A stretch of DNA of 64,000 nucleotides from Comamonas serinivorans (GTDB lineage: Bacteria; Pseudomonadota; Gammaproteobacteria; Burkholderiales; Burkholderiaceae_C), in contig NZ_CP021455.1 in assembly GCF_002158865.1 (NCBI RefSeq), positions 2,790,001 to 2,854,000 of the forward strand, written 5' to 3'. The position numbers were made by a program, and so were the translations under genes. Shown here in pieces: positions 54,222-63,420 of this stretch (positions are counted from its first letter, which is position 1; each line of letters starts with the position of its first letter). The notes beneath the pieces were generated by a model that did no database searches, was not told where the DNA came from, and saw only the letters and a program-made list of their open reading frames with translations.

Positions 54222-54272
54222 GGGTATCACCCCAAATCCGATGAAAATTCATCGGAAATACGACCATACCCC
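54222..54272 (+). repeat. Palindromic intergenic element, copy 12
   Basis: The outer arms GGGTAT and ATACCC pair; the inner arms TCCGATGA and TCATCGGA pair perfectly around AAAT. It ends 8 nt before the stop codon of the minus-strand MFS gene. Arm asymmetry (GATAC against CATAC) gives plus orientation. Confidence 0.85.
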
Positions 54273-54280
54273 ATCCATGT

Positions 54281-55564
54281 TCAGGCGTCTGACGCCGCAT
54301 GCTGCAACGCCGCCATGGGCGACACCGTGCGGCTGCTCACCCAGGCCAGCGCCGCGGCCAGGGCCGTGCTCGCCGCACTGATCGCAATCGGCCACACGTA
54401 GCTGTGGGTGGCGTCGAAGGCGTAGCCCACGGCCGTGGGGCCCAGCAGGGTGCCCAGCGCCACGCTGGTGTACAGCACGCCGATGATGCTGCCCACATGC
54501 CGGCCGCCAAAGTGCTCCGCCGTCACGGCCGGGATCACCGCCACCCAGCCGCCATAGAACACGCCAAACACCGCGGCCACCAGCGCCAGCGCCCAAAAAC
54601 CGTGCGACACCGCCCACAGCGCCAGCGCCACGGCCACGCCCAGGCTCATGGCCATCAGGAAGCGGTCGCGGCCAAAGCGGTCGGCCAGCGCGCCCAGGAA
54701 AAAGCGGCCCAGCGTGCTGCCCACCCCCACCACACCCAGCAGCAGCACCGCGTCGTGGGCCGGCACACCCTGATCCAGCGCATGCGGCACCAGGTGCACA
54801 AAGGGCACGAAGATGCCAAAGGCCGCCACCGAACAAGCCGCGTACAGCCAGATGAAGCGCGGCGTGACCATGGCTTCGCGCAGGCTCAGCCCCTGCGGGG
54901 TGACCGAGGCAGGCGTGGCGGGCTCCCCGTCCGGCCCTGTGCCGTACGCGTGCGGGTCGTCGGCGATCAGCAGCGCGGCGCCCAGGCCCAGCACCAGCGC
55001 GCCCGCCCCAAGGACGAGGTAGGCCTGTCGCCAGCCCAGCCACTCGATCAGCCCGGCCGCCAGCGGCGGCACCAGCAGCGTGCCGACCCCGATGCCGCTG
55101 ACCGCCAGGCCCGAGGCGAAACCGCGCCGCTTGAGGAACCAGCGCTGCACCGCGCCCAACCCCGGCACATACGACAGGCCCACGCCGAGCCCGATGCCGA
55201 TCCCGTAGGCCCAGTACACCTGGCCAATGGACTGCGCGCGACTGGCCGCTACCATGCCCAGGGCCACCAAGGCCATGCCCGCCGCCGTCACGCCACGCGC
55301 GCCCCAGCGGTCGGCCATGGGGCCGGACACCACCCCCAGCCCGAAGTACAGGCAGCCGGCGATGGAAAACACCAGCGAGACCGAGCCACGCGACGCGCCG
55401 AACTCCCCCTGCAACACCGCGATGAAGGAGCCGAAGCTGTAGGCACAGCCAAAGCCCACCAGCGTCACCATGAACACCGCCGCGACCACCACCCAGCCGT
55501 AAAACCCGCCAAATGGCGCTTGGCGCAGCCCGGCCTTGGGCACCGCCCCCGTGTGTTCCACCAT
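54281..55564 (-). CDS. MFS transporter (oxalate/formate or monocarboxylate type)
   Basis: A 427-residue major facilitator with 12 predicted TM helices. The N-terminal half starts FYGWVVVAAVFMVTLVGFGCAYSFGSF and contains PMADRWGARGV (loop 2-3 motif); the C-terminal half contains GVGSTLGRFFLGALADRFGRDRF. The pattern resembles oxalate/formate antiporters and monocarboxylate transporters, so a small carboxylate is the likely substrate. Loss of the stop-proximal terminator is compensated by element copy 12. Confidence 0.88.
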   Translation of the reverse strand: MVEHTGAVPKAGLRQAPFGGFYGWVVVAAVFMVTLVGFGCAYSFGSFIAVLQGEFGASRGSVSLVFSIAGCLYFGLGVVSGPMADRWGARGVTAAGMALVALGMVAASRAQSIGQVYWAYGIGIGLGVGLSYVPGLGAVQRWFLKRRGFASGLAVSGIGVGTLLVPPLAAGLIEWLGWRQAYLVLGAGALVLGLGAALLIADDPHAYGTGPDGEPATPASVTPQGLSLREAMVTPRFIWLYAACSVAAFGIFVPFVHLVPHALDQGVPAHDAVLLLGVVGVGSTLGRFFLGALADRFGRDRFLMAMSLGVAVALALWAVSHGFWALALVAAVFGVFYGGWVAVIPAVTAEHFGGRHVGSIIGVLYTSVALGTLLGPTAVGYAFDATHSYVWPIAISAASTALAAALAWVSSRTVSPMAALQHAASDA

Positions 55565-56297
55565 GACGCATCTCCTTGTGTCACCGCTTGCCGAGCGGTT
55601 GCGGGCGCTCCATCGCCAGGCTGCCGGCCGCCATCCGGCCAGCCCGGCCGTGGCGCGCGCCAGGGGCCGAGTCTGTCACGGCCGTGGCGTGCACAGGGGC
55701 CAAGCCGCCGGCGCGCGGACGTGCTGCGCAGCGTTCTCTGCACCGCACGCTGCACGACAGATCCGAGTACACCTCAAATGCCGTCTGCATAGAGATCGCG
55801 TCAGCGGCATACCGCCACTTGAATCTCAGGCAGCCCTGTGAATCCAGCACAAACCATCAGGCGGTTTGCGGTGCGCCCCAGCAGCATCGCCGGTGCGCTT
55901 CATGCATCCCTGCGGTGCGGTGTGGCCTGCCGCGCAACAGGCGGTCTGATGGGATGCGACCTGGGGCGCCTGCTGAGCACCCCCTCGCCTCGCCGCACCG
56001 GTGTCTGGTCCGGTCCAAAACGAAGGTGGCGCGGTAGCCGCTGGCGCCCTGCAGCAGGTGCTTGCCGCCACCGCCGTTCGCAACACCGTTTTCCAGGCCA
56101 GCTCACGCAGCGGCCATCGGTGCACTGGCGCCAACCGCATGCCGGCGGATGGTCTGGAGAACAGCGCCCTGCCGGCCGCCAGCCAGCGCAGGCACGTCGC
56201 GCCGGCTGCCGCGTCCCGCGTGCACGCCAACGGGCGTCACGCCCTCGCCGCGCCAGCGACTACAGTCGGAGCTGTTCCTGACCTTCAAGCTGCCACC
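55565..56297. other. Gap without a supported gene
   Basis: About 730 bases between the divergent MFS and Bug-receptor genes. Both strands have open frames, but none has a ribosome-binding site, recognisable motif or consistent codon bias. The left end should hold the MFS promoter and the right end that of the receptor. I see no repeat element or hairpin I can name. Confidence 0.4.
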
Positions 56298-57275
56298 ATG
56301 ACCCTCACCCGTCGCCATGCCCAGGCTTGGCTGGCCGGCGCCATCGCCGCGCCGCTGCTGCCCGCAACCGCTCACGCCCAGGCCCCGTGGCCGCACCAGC
56401 CCGTGCACCTGCTGGTGGGCTTCCCGGCCGGTTCGTCGCCCGACCTGACGGCGCGCGCGCTGGCCGAGCCGCTGGAAAAAGCCCTGGGCCAGCCCGTCAT
56501 CGTGGACAACAAGGTGGGCGCGGGCGGCAACATCGCGGCGCAGGCCCTGGCGCAGGCACGCGACGGCCACACGCTGTCGGTCATGATCAACGGCAACATG
56601 ACCATCGCCAAGCTGCTGAACCCCGCCGTGCGCTACGACCCGCTCAAGGACCTGGCGCCGGTCAGCCTGATCGGCGTGGCCCCGCTGGTGCTGGTGGCGC
56701 CGGCCAGCGCGCCCTCGGGCCACGCGTTCTTCGAGGCCGCGCGTCAGTCCGGCAAGGCCTGGAACTACGGCTCGCCCGGCGTCGGCACCGTGGGCCACCT
56801 GGGCATGGAGCTGCTCAAGGCACGCGCCGGCATCGCCCCACAGCACGTGCCCTACCCCGGCTACCCACAGGTGTTCAACGCCCTGGTGGCGGGCGACCTG
56901 CAACTGTCCATGCTGCCACCCGCGCTGGCGTTGGCGCAGATCGCGGCCGGCAAGCTCCGGGGCATTGGCGTCACCTCGGCTGGCCGCAGTCCGCTGGTGC
57001 CCGATCTGCCCAGCCTGAGCGAGCTGGGCATTGCGGGCCTGGACCTGGAAATCTGGAACGGCATGGCCGCGCCGGCATCGCTGCCCGCCGCCCACATCGC
57101 CCGCGTGGCCGACACGGTCAGCCGCATCGTGCGCATGCCCGACATGCGCCGCAAGCTGGCCCTGCAAGGCTGGCAGGCCGTGGGCAGCTCGCCCGAAGGC
57201 CTGCGCAACCGCATCCAGGCCGACGTGGCCAGCCTGGGCGCCATCATCCGCAGCCAGGGCATTCGCGCGCAATGA
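56298..57275 (+). CDS. Bug-family periplasmic solute receptor
   Basis: A 325-residue tripartite-tricarboxylate-type (Bug) binding protein. The N-terminus RRHAQAWLAGAIAAPLLPATAHAQ is a Tat-like signal peptide (RR with alanine-rich core). The mature part begins PWPHQPVHLLVGFPAGSSPD, then GQPVIVDNKVGAGGNIAAQ, NYGSPGVGTVGHLGMELLKA, and a family tail. Bug proteins bind small carboxylates or aromatics; most have no dedicated permease, and none is adjacent here. Ligand unknown. Confidence 0.92.
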   Translation: MTLTRRHAQAWLAGAIAAPLLPATAHAQAPWPHQPVHLLVGFPAGSSPDLTARALAEPLEKALGQPVIVDNKVGAGGNIAAQALAQARDGHTLSVMINGNMTIAKLLNPAVRYDPLKDLAPVSLIGVAPLVLVAPASAPSGHAFFEAARQSGKAWNYGSPGVGTVGHLGMELLKARAGIAPQHVPYPGYPQVFNALVAGDLQLSMLPPALALAQIAAGKLRGIGVTSAGRSPLVPDLPSLSELGIAGLDLEIWNGMAAPASLPAAHIARVADTVSRIVRMPDMRRKLALQGWQAVGSSPEGLRNRIQADVASLGAIIRSQGIRAQ

Positions 57276-57688
57276 GGCTCGCCGGAAGGCTTGCCGTGAG
57301 ACACGCCGTAAGGTTCACCATAAGGCCTGCTGCAAAGCCCGCCGGCCAGGGATAAGGGCCGGCCAAACCCCAAGCGCCGGGCAGACAAAGCGGCTGATGG
57401 CATTCACCGCTTCTGGCCTCACCGGACCTGTGCCGCGCGCAGGGTGACCGGCGCCGCGTCGATCCATGCCGCGAGCGGGACGACGACAGGGCCTGCCCCT
57501 GCCCACCCGCTTCGCGCGAAGCCTGCTCATCCAACCGCCGGTCCCAGAACAGATCTCATGGGCACAATCCGACGCTTTCCGAATCAGCCGCCGCCGCCTC
57601 TGCGGCCAGCCACCCCGCCGATGCGCCCGTGCGCCCTCGCCAAGCCACGGCGCGGGCCAACTGGCACGAACTTCGCTGAAGCAAGCGC
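57276..57688. other. Gap with a run of 12-base imperfect repeats
   Basis: About 410 bases without a supported gene. At 57273-57356 a 12-base unit of the type GCCGTAAGGTTC recurs imperfectly about five or six times in tandem (GCCGGAAGGCTT, GCCGTGAGACAC, GCCGTAAGGTTC, ACCATAAGGCCT). This also produces the peptide-like pattern GEPYGVSHGKPSGEPH on the minus strand, which does not prove coding. The rest shows nothing recognisable. Confidence 0.4.
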
Positions 57689-59035
57689 ATGCCCGACATG
57701 ACCCCGCCCCTCGCCCGCCTCGTCCACGACCTGCAATCGCCCAGCGGCTGGACCCGCGAAGCAGCCTTGAAGCAGCTGGCCGACGGTCTGCAGCCCTACA
57801 GCCCCGCGCTGCTGCCGCTGCTGATGCGGCGGCTCAACGACTGGGTGGGCCCGGTGCGCCGCGCGGCCGAAGTCACGCTGGCGCGCTGGGAGGCCACCCT
57901 GCCGATCGCCGATCTGCTGGCCTGCGCCGATGCGCTGGACGCCCTGGCCCGCGGCGGCCGGGCCGACCCGCGCTGGGCCCAACGCCTGCGCGCCCGGCTG
58001 ACCGACAGCGCGCAGGCCCTGCCCCGGCTCAAGCACATGGTTCAGCACAGCCCGACCCAGGCCGTGTTCGCCTGGCAATGCCTGCGCCGCGCACCCTCGG
58101 TCGAGGTGGGCGAGCTGGCGCTGCTGGGCCTGAACAGCCGCAGCCTGGGTGTGGTGATGCAGGCCACGCGCCTGCTGCCCTCGCTGCACAGCCAGCCCGC
58201 GCTGTGGCTGGCCTGCTTGCAGCGCGCCCTCACCCACCGTCAGGGCAGCGTGCGCGCCCAAGCCCTGCGCAGCGTGCCGGCGGACTGGCGGGTCAGCCTG
58301 CCGCCCCACCTGCACCAGGCGCTGCGCGGCCTGCTGCACCCCAGCGTGCTGGACACGAGCGCGTCGGCCCGCTGGTTGGCTGTGGCCCGCCTGGACCTGC
58401 CTGCCGACGAACTGTGCCAGGCCACGCTCGCGCAGTGGCCCGACCTGCCACCCCGACGCCAGGCCGGTGCCCTGCAGTTGCTGGCCGACCTGGCGCAGCC
58501 CACCGGCCACGCGCAGCAGTCCACTGCGCTGCAAGCGCAAGTGCTGGCCGCGCTGGATGCGCAGGCGGTGGCCGTGCGCCAATCGGCCCATGTGGCGGCG
58601 CTGCGCCTGGGGGTGCTGACGCCCGCGGCCGCCCTGGCGCGATCCGTGCACGACGGCAACCGGGTGTACCGCGCGGTGTGGCACTGGTGCCGGCGCGGCC
58701 ACCTGCTGTCGCGCAGCGACCTGGAGGCCGCCGGCCTCATCGACGCCGACTGGCGCGCCGTCGACCGCAACGCGCGCGTGCAGGCCCTGCTGCAAGAGCT
58801 GGACCCGTGGGAAGCGCTGCTGGGCCTGTTGCAGCAACCCGCCGATGGGCACGACCTGCGCCACCACGACCCCCAGGCACTGGCGCAGCGCTGGCTGCTG
58901 CGCCACAACCGGGGCAGCGTGCGCCCCACGCCACGCCAATGGGCCGACATCCAGGCCCTGCTGGCCGCAGGCCGCTGGGGCGCCTTCACGCACACGCGGC
59001 CAAGTTTGCAATTCGTGCTGGACGCGTGGTCGTGA
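57689..59035 (+). CDS. HEAT-repeat-like protein of unknown function
   Basis: A 448-residue, all-helical, soluble protein with repeated helix pairs such as REAALKQLADGLQPYSPAL, LLPLLMRRLNDWVGPVRRAA, RAQALRSVPADWRVSLPPHL and VAVRQSAHVAALRLGVLTP, which resemble HEAT/Armadillo repeats. There is no signal peptide or TM helix, and no enzymatic motif. It stands alone on the plus strand, with its own start at ATG 57689. Function unknown; HEAT arrays usually bind proteins or nucleic acids. Confidence 0.75.
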   Translation: MPDMTPPLARLVHDLQSPSGWTREAALKQLADGLQPYSPALLPLLMRRLNDWVGPVRRAAEVTLARWEATLPIADLLACADALDALARGGRADPRWAQRLRARLTDSAQALPRLKHMVQHSPTQAVFAWQCLRRAPSVEVGELALLGLNSRSLGVVMQATRLLPSLHSQPALWLACLQRALTHRQGSVRAQALRSVPADWRVSLPPHLHQALRGLLHPSVLDTSASARWLAVARLDLPADELCQATLAQWPDLPPRRQAGALQLLADLAQPTGHAQQSTALQAQVLAALDAQAVAVRQSAHVAALRLGVLTPAAALARSVHDGNRVYRAVWHWCRRGHLLSRSDLEAAGLIDADWRAVDRNARVQALLQELDPWEALLGLLQQPADGHDLRHHDPQALAQRWLLRHNRGSVRPTPRQWADIQALLAAGRWGAFTHTRPSLQFVLDAWS

Positions 59036-59341
59036 GGCCGGCCTGACCCGAGGCCCTTCGCTTCGCGTCATGCGTGGCCGCCGAAGGGGCCGCACCTGGC
59101 TCGGGAGCGGCCCTTCGCTGCTGCCAGGCCCGAACACTGGCCCCAATCCTCGCCCGAGCATCCGCCGGGTCTTCGCCCCCGGCCGCCTCTCTGGCCTGGC
59201 GCGCATCCTGACCCACCTTGCCAGCCCGATGCGCGCCCTGACCGGGCCGCTTGCGGTGTGGCCGCACGGCCGACCCGCTGGTCTGATGAGGACAGCCTTG
59301 GCTGCTTGCTCAGTCGGTCCGACCTATCGGCAGCATGCACA

Positions 59342-59391
59342 CAGTATGGCGGCTTGGTCGTTTCTTGATGAACGGCAAATGCCTCATACTG
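59342..59391. repeat. Palindromic intergenic element, copy 13
   Basis: The outer arms CAGTATG and CATACTG pair, and the inner arms CGTT and AACG lie around TCTTGATG. It stands in a 520-bp gap, far from both flanking stop codons (59035 and 59558), the only copy so isolated. Confidence 0.8.
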
Positions 59392-59457
59392 CCTTTTCTT
59401 TGCATGGTCAGGCCAGCGGAAGAACCCACCGAGGGCGATCGGGCACCCCAAACGCAA

Positions 59458-59488
59458 CACAGCCCCGCGAGGTCATCGCGGGGCTGTG
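59458..59488. terminator. Strong hairpin terminator for the DUF4148 gene
   Basis: A 13-base-pair stem, CACAGCCCCGCGA and TCGCGGGGCTGTG, with loop GGTCA. On the minus strand it is followed by TTGCGTTT, so it terminates the minus-strand gene ending at 59558. Confidence 0.85.
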
Positions 59489-59557
59489 CGCTTGCGCGGC
59501 CAGCGCAGGGGTTCAGCAGGCCTCAGCCAGAACGCAGGCCAAGGGCTGGGCCAAGGC

Positions 59558-59872
59558 TCACTCGGCAGCTTGGGCGCCACCGGCCTTGCTGGCCAGGGCG
59601 GTGTCGCCGCTCAGGCGGGCTTGCACAGCGGCCACGTACTGCGGGCTGTTGCGCAGCTCTTGGTACTTGCGGAACTCGGGCGTCTGGCTGGCGTCGCCGA
59701 TTTCCCACTGGCCTTGCACGTGGTGCATGCCGGCGGCGTACCACATGTCCAGGTCAGCCAGCACTTCGGCGCGCTTCAGGACGTCGGGGCTCACGTTGGC
59801 AGCCGATTGCGCCATGGCGGGCAGCACGGCAGCGGTGGCGAGAACAGCAAGGGCGATTTTCTTGAACGACAT
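59558..59872 (-). CDS. DUF4148 small periplasmic protein
   Basis: A 104-residue exported protein. The signal peptide is SFKKIALAVLATAAVLPAMAQ, followed by VLKRAEVLADLDMWYAAGMH and SPQYVAAVQARLSG, which match the DUF4148 family of small beta-proteobacterial exported proteins. ATG at 59872 is preferred to a TTG at 59878. A CRP-consensus palindrome lies about 195 nt upstream. Function unknown. Confidence 0.85.
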   Translation of the reverse strand: MSFKKIALAVLATAAVLPAMAQSAANVSPDVLKRAEVLADLDMWYAAGMHHVQGQWEIGDASQTPEFRKYQELRNSPQYVAAVQARLSGDTALASKAGGAQAAE

Positions 59873-60065
59873 TTTCAAACTCCGTTGGTTGCACAGACCG
59901 TCATCGGTGCCTCAACTGTCGGGTTTGGCGGGCCTGGCTGCCAGGGTCTTGCGACCAACTGCGCCTGGGCGGTGCCAACGGTGACCTGAGCCGATGACTG
60001 TGCGCCTGTAGGAAGCCGGCGCACGCTGCATGACCCGAAGGATCTCATCCGGCCGCCTGTTGCGC

Positions 60066-60081
60066 TGTGAGTTGGCTCACA
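60066..60081. promoter_or_regulatory. Perfect CRP-consensus palindrome
   Basis: TGTGA-GTTGGC-TCACA matches the CRP/Vfr consensus (TGTGA-N6-TCACA) at every fixed position. It lies next to an AT-rich block at 60083-60110, upstream of the DUF4148 gene and downstream of a Crp/Fnr-family gene. Confidence 0.65.
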
Positions 60082-60484
60082 TTTCCGAAAATATTTTATT
60101 TTTCTTGTCAAGTGGGTTTACCCACCTGGTATTGACCCTCGGTCGCCAGTGGGTCCAGGCCCCTGGCCTGCATGCGCCCCAGGCCAGCCGCAGCGCCAGC
60201 CAAGCCCTGTTTGCCGCGCCCCGGCGACGCGCGCCTCGCCGACTGCTCCGACGTGGCTGAGGCCGCCATGGAAGGCGATCGCCGGCTCGATCGCGGGCAG
60301 CACCATGTGTCGGCGCAGCACAGCCGGCATGCGCCAGCGGATGGGCTCGGTCAGGACGTCGTCCAGCCGCTGAATGTCCTCACACGAGGCTGTGCCACCT
60401 CATCGCGCCGCGGCGGAATGTCGCGGTTGTCCTGGGTCGGCACGCCTTGGCGCCAGGCGTTGCGCGCCTGCGCCGCCAAGGCCG
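60082..60484 (-). other. Gap with possible decayed minus-strand gene
   Basis: Two minus-strand frames carry protein-like stretches: LTALAAQARNAWRQGVPTQD near 60440-60480, and RLDDVLTEPIRWRMPAVLRR with HMVLPAIEPAIAFHGG near 60270-60370. They are out of frame with each other and have no start, so a decayed gene is possible but unproved. The left edge holds an AT-rich block (AATATTTTATTTTTCT) and a GTGGG-TTTA-CCCAC hairpin at 60112-60125. Confidence 0.3.
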
Positions 60485-61204
60485 TCAGCGGTCGGTCACG
60501 CCCACCGAGGCCCGCAGGGCTTGCACATCGGTCAGGATCAGCTGGCCGGATTCGCGGCGCAGCCACCCCAGCCGCTTGAGCCGCGCCATGTCCCGCGCCA
60601 CCTCTTCCCGGCTGCAGGCCAGCAGCGCCGCCAGCTGGGTCTGGCGCGGCGCCGGGTTCAACACGGCCTGGTTGTGCTGCACGCCGGCCTGCAGCGCCAG
60701 GCTGAGCAGGTGCACGCGCAGGCGATCGGCCACGTTCAGTGCCCCCAGGCTCAGCACGCGCGTGACCAGCATCCAGGCCGCGTCCTGCACCAGCTGCATC
60801 AGCGCCATCAGCACCTGCGGCTCGCGCAGGCACACGGCCTCCATCTCGTCATGCGGGATGCGCGCCACCACGGTGTCGGCCTCGGCCACCAGGGTCAGGT
60901 GCAGGCCCAGCGCCTTCATCGGCTGCACGTTGCGCAGCAGGCGGCCTTCGCTGAGCTGGCCCAGCTGCAGCTCGCGCCCGTTGCTGCCAAAGAAGAATAA
61001 GCCCAGCGCGCCGCGCACCACCAAGTTCACGGCGTCGTCTTCGGCGGCGTCCACCAGCGTCTGGCCGGCGCCCAGGCGCATCCAGCGCACATGGGCGGCC
61101 AGATCCTGCAATTGCGCATCGGACAGGGCCTGGAACAGGGCCACGGGACGCAGGTCGCGCCAGTCCAGGGGTTGGCGCGTGGGGAAAGGGGGATCCAGGT
61201 GCAT
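60485..61204 (-). CDS. Crp/Fnr-family transcriptional regulator
   Basis: A 239-residue regulator with an N-terminal cyclic-nucleotide-binding-like beta-roll (GAGQTLVDAAEDDAVNLVVRG, SNGRELQLGQLSEGRLL), a dimerisation helix and a C-terminal winged helix, RQTQLAALLACSREEVARDMARLKRLGWL, read as RQTQLAALLACSREEVARDM and ARLKRLGWL. There is no N-terminal Fnr cysteine cluster, so it is not an oxygen-sensing Fnr. The Arg/Ser pattern of cAMP binding is not clear. ATG at 61204 (MHLDPPFPTR); an ATG at 61210 is also in frame. It is closest in type to Dnr/Crp-like sensors. A perfect CRP-type site lies nearby. Confidence 0.85.
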   Translation of the reverse strand: MHLDPPFPTRQPLDWRDLRPVALFQALSDAQLQDLAAHVRWMRLGAGQTLVDAAEDDAVNLVVRGALGLFFFGSNGRELQLGQLSEGRLLRNVQPMKALGLHLTLVAEADTVVARIPHDEMEAVCLREPQVLMALMQLVQDAAWMLVTRVLSLGALNVADRLRVHLLSLALQAGVQHNQAVLNPAPRQTQLAALLACSREEVARDMARLKRLGWLRRESGQLILTDVQALRASVGVTDR

Positions 61205-61380
61205 GGGCAAGGGGGCAACAAGCGAGGCACGGCGGTCACGGATTCAGGAACCAACCGCATCCCCGTCTGCCGCCGATTGTGACCAATCGTTTGCATGCGT
61301 CACGTCAACCCGGCGCGCGACGCCGCGCTCGGTCACCCTCAGCAGGGCGCGCGCGGCGGCCTTTTTGATGTGTTATGCCA

Positions 61381-61431
61381 CAGTATGGGCCTACTCTCTT
61401 TTAAATCAAAACGGAAACCAACCCATACCCC
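61381..61431. repeat. Palindromic intergenic element, copy 14
   Basis: The left arm CAGTATGGG pairs with CCCATAC on the right, which then runs into CCCC (mixed subtype). The inner part TTTTAAATCAAAACGGAAA has a weak stem. It ends 6 nt before the hemW stop codon (61438, minus strand). Confidence 0.75.
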
Positions 61432-61437
61432 ACACCC

Positions 61438-62796
61438 TCACTCGGACAGGAACAGCTCCTGCAGGTCGCTGAGCAGGTCAAACCCACGCGCCGTGGGCTG
61501 GATGTGGTTGACGCGCCGCTCCAGCAAGCCCTTGGCGACGGCCTCGGCCAGGGGTTTGGCCACGGCGCTCTGCGGCAGGCCGGTGCGATCGGCGAAGTCC
61601 TGCAGGTTGAAGCCTTCTTGCAGGCGCAGTGCATTGAGCATGAACTCGAACGGCAGCGCCTTGCGCGCGACCTCGTGTTCCTGCGCCACGGCGTTGCCGG
61701 CCTCGGCCCGGGCCATGTAGAGCTGCGGGTTGCGCACGCGCACCTGGCGCACCACCCGGTGGGCAAAGCTGAGCTTGCCGTGGGCCCCGGCGCCAATGCC
61801 CAGGTAGTCGCCAAAGCCCCAGTAGTTGAGGTTGTGCACGCAGCCATGGCCCGGCTTGGCGTAGGCCGACACCTCGTAGCGGCGCATGCCCGCACCCGCC
61901 GTGGCCGCGGTGATGGCGTCGAGCATGTCCCAGGCCAGGTCTTCCTCGGGCAGGGTCGGCGGGTGCTTGGCAAACCAGGTGCCCGGCTCGATGGTCAGGT
62001 GGTAGACCGACAGGTGCGGCGGCGCAAACGACAGCGCCTGCGCCAGATCGTCCTGCAGCTGCGCCAGCGTCTGGCCCGGCAGCGCGTACATCAGGTCGAT
62101 GTTGAAGGTGTCGAAGCACGCCGCCGCCTCGCGCAGCGCGGCCCGGGCCTGATCGGCGCTGTGCACGCGGCCGATGCGCTGCAGGGCCTCGTCCGAAAAG
62201 CTCTGCACCCCCACCGACAGCCGCGTGATGCCGGCCTGGCGAAAGCCCCGGAAGCGGTCGGTCTCGAAGGTGCCGGGGTTGGCCTCCAGCGTGATCTCGC
62301 AGGTCGGCGTCAGTGGCAGGCGCGCGCGAATCGCGCTCACCAGCCGGTCGATGCTGGCGGGCGAAAACAGGCTGGGCGTGCCGCCGCCGAAGAACACGCT
62401 CTGGATGGGCCGGCCCCAGATCAGCGGCAGGCTGGCCTCCAGGTCGGCGATCAGCGCGTCGACGTAGCGCTGCTCGGGCAGGTCCTGCGTGCGCGGCGTC
62501 AGCTCGCCCTCGCCCACCACGGCGAGTGGCGAGGCCTTCTGCGGCGCGGCACCCGCCGTCAGCCATTCGTGCGAGTTGAAGTCGCAATACGGGCATTTGC
62601 GCAGGCACCAGGGCAGGTGCACGTAGAGCGACAGCGGCGGCGACGCCGGAAGCATGAGCGTGCCGGGCCGCATGTAGTGCTGGATGTCGTGGCGCGCGGC
62701 CACCGCCTCGTCAGGCTGGGCGGCGATCACGCGGCCACCGGAGGCCGTGCCGTCGCCCGCGCCGGACGGGTCGTGTGCGGGGGGCAACTCAGCCAT
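61438..62796 (-). CDS. hemW: Radical SAM haem chaperone HemW
   Basis: A 452-residue radical SAM protein. The cluster motif is CLRKCPYCDFNSH, which has the CxxxCxxC spacing with F/N following, as in HemW rather than HemN (HemN has a different second SAM site). FFGGGTPSLFSPASIDRLV and RLSVGVQSFSDEALQRIGR are family features, with NLNYWGFGDYLGIGAGAHG near the C-terminus. HemW delivers haem to respiratory enzymes. It overlaps the end of rdgB by eight bases. About 50 extra N-terminal residues are probably an over-extended start; an internal start near LMLPASPPLSLYVHLP is possible. Confidence 0.92.
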   Translation of the reverse strand: MAELPPAHDPSGAGDGTASGGRVIAAQPDEAVAARHDIQHYMRPGTLMLPASPPLSLYVHLPWCLRKCPYCDFNSHEWLTAGAAPQKASPLAVVGEGELTPRTQDLPEQRYVDALIADLEASLPLIWGRPIQSVFFGGGTPSLFSPASIDRLVSAIRARLPLTPTCEITLEANPGTFETDRFRGFRQAGITRLSVGVQSFSDEALQRIGRVHSADQARAALREAAACFDTFNIDLMYALPGQTLAQLQDDLAQALSFAPPHLSVYHLTIEPGTWFAKHPPTLPEEDLAWDMLDAITAATAGAGMRRYEVSAYAKPGHGCVHNLNYWGFGDYLGIGAGAHGKLSFAHRVVRQVRVRNPQLYMARAEAGNAVAQEHEVARKALPFEFMLNALRLQEGFNLQDFADRTGLPQSAVAKPLAEAVAKGLLERRVNHIQPTARGFDLLSDLQELFLSE

Positions 62797-63409
62797 GGAA
62801 CCAACGCTCGCGCATCAAGGCCAGCATGGCGCGCGACGACTGGCCGCGATGGCTGATGCTGTTCTTCACCTCGTTGGGCAGCTGCGCAAAGGTCTTGCCT
62901 TGTGCGGGGATGAACATCACCGGGTCGAAGCCGAAGCCACCCTCGCCCACCGGCTGCTCGGTGATCAGGCCCTGGGCGCGGCCCACGGCGATCAGCGGCT
63001 CGGGGTCGTCGGCGCTGCGCAGCGCCACCAGGGTGCTGACCATGGCGGCGCGGCGGTTCGCCTGGCCCTGCAGCTGCTCGAGCAAGGCCTTGACGTTGTT
63101 GGCATCGCTCTTGGGGTAGCCAAACTGCGTGCAGTAGTAGGCCGTATCCACCCCGGGCAGGCCGCCAAAGGCCTCCACGCACAGCCCGGCGTCGTCGGCC
63201 AGCGCCGGCAGGCCGCTCTCGCGGCTGGCGTGGCGCGCCTTGGTCAGCGCGTTTTCGACGAAGGTGCGGAACGGCTCGGGTGCCTCGGGGATGCCCAGCT
63301 CACTCTGGCGCACCAGCGTCACGTTCAAGGGCGCGAACATGGCCTGCAGCTCGGCCAGCTTGCCCGCGTTGTTGGACGCAAGCACGATCTTCTTCAGGGG
63401 TTCGGTCAT
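62789..63409 (-). CDS. rdgB: XTP/dITP pyrophosphatase (HAM1)
   Basis: A 206-residue house-cleaning nucleotidase that hydrolyses non-canonical dITP, XTP and dITP. The N-terminal motif is IVLASNNAGKLAEL; LPALADDAGLCVEAFGGLPGV holds the catalytic Asp pair and substrate loop. VGEGGFGFDPVMFIPAQGKT and SHRGQSSRAMLALM complete the family. ATG at 63409 gives TEPLKKIVLASNN. The palindromic element at 63421 is immediately upstream. It pairs with hemW. Confidence 0.95.
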   Translation of the reverse strand: MTEPLKKIVLASNNAGKLAELQAMFAPLNVTLVRQSELGIPEAPEPFRTFVENALTKARHASRESGLPALADDAGLCVEAFGGLPGVDTAYYCTQFGYPKSDANNVKALLEQLQGQANRRAAMVSTLVALRSADDPEPLIAVGRAQGLITEQPVGEGGFGFDPVMFIPAQGKTFAQLPNEVKNSISHRGQSSRAMLALMRERWFHG

Positions 63410-63420
63410 GTCATAGTCCT

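Noticed and set aside
60106..60111. Minus-strand TTGACA as the -35 of a promoter for the DUF4148 gene
   Set aside because: No acceptable -10 hexamer lies 16-18 bases downstream, although the region is AT-rich.
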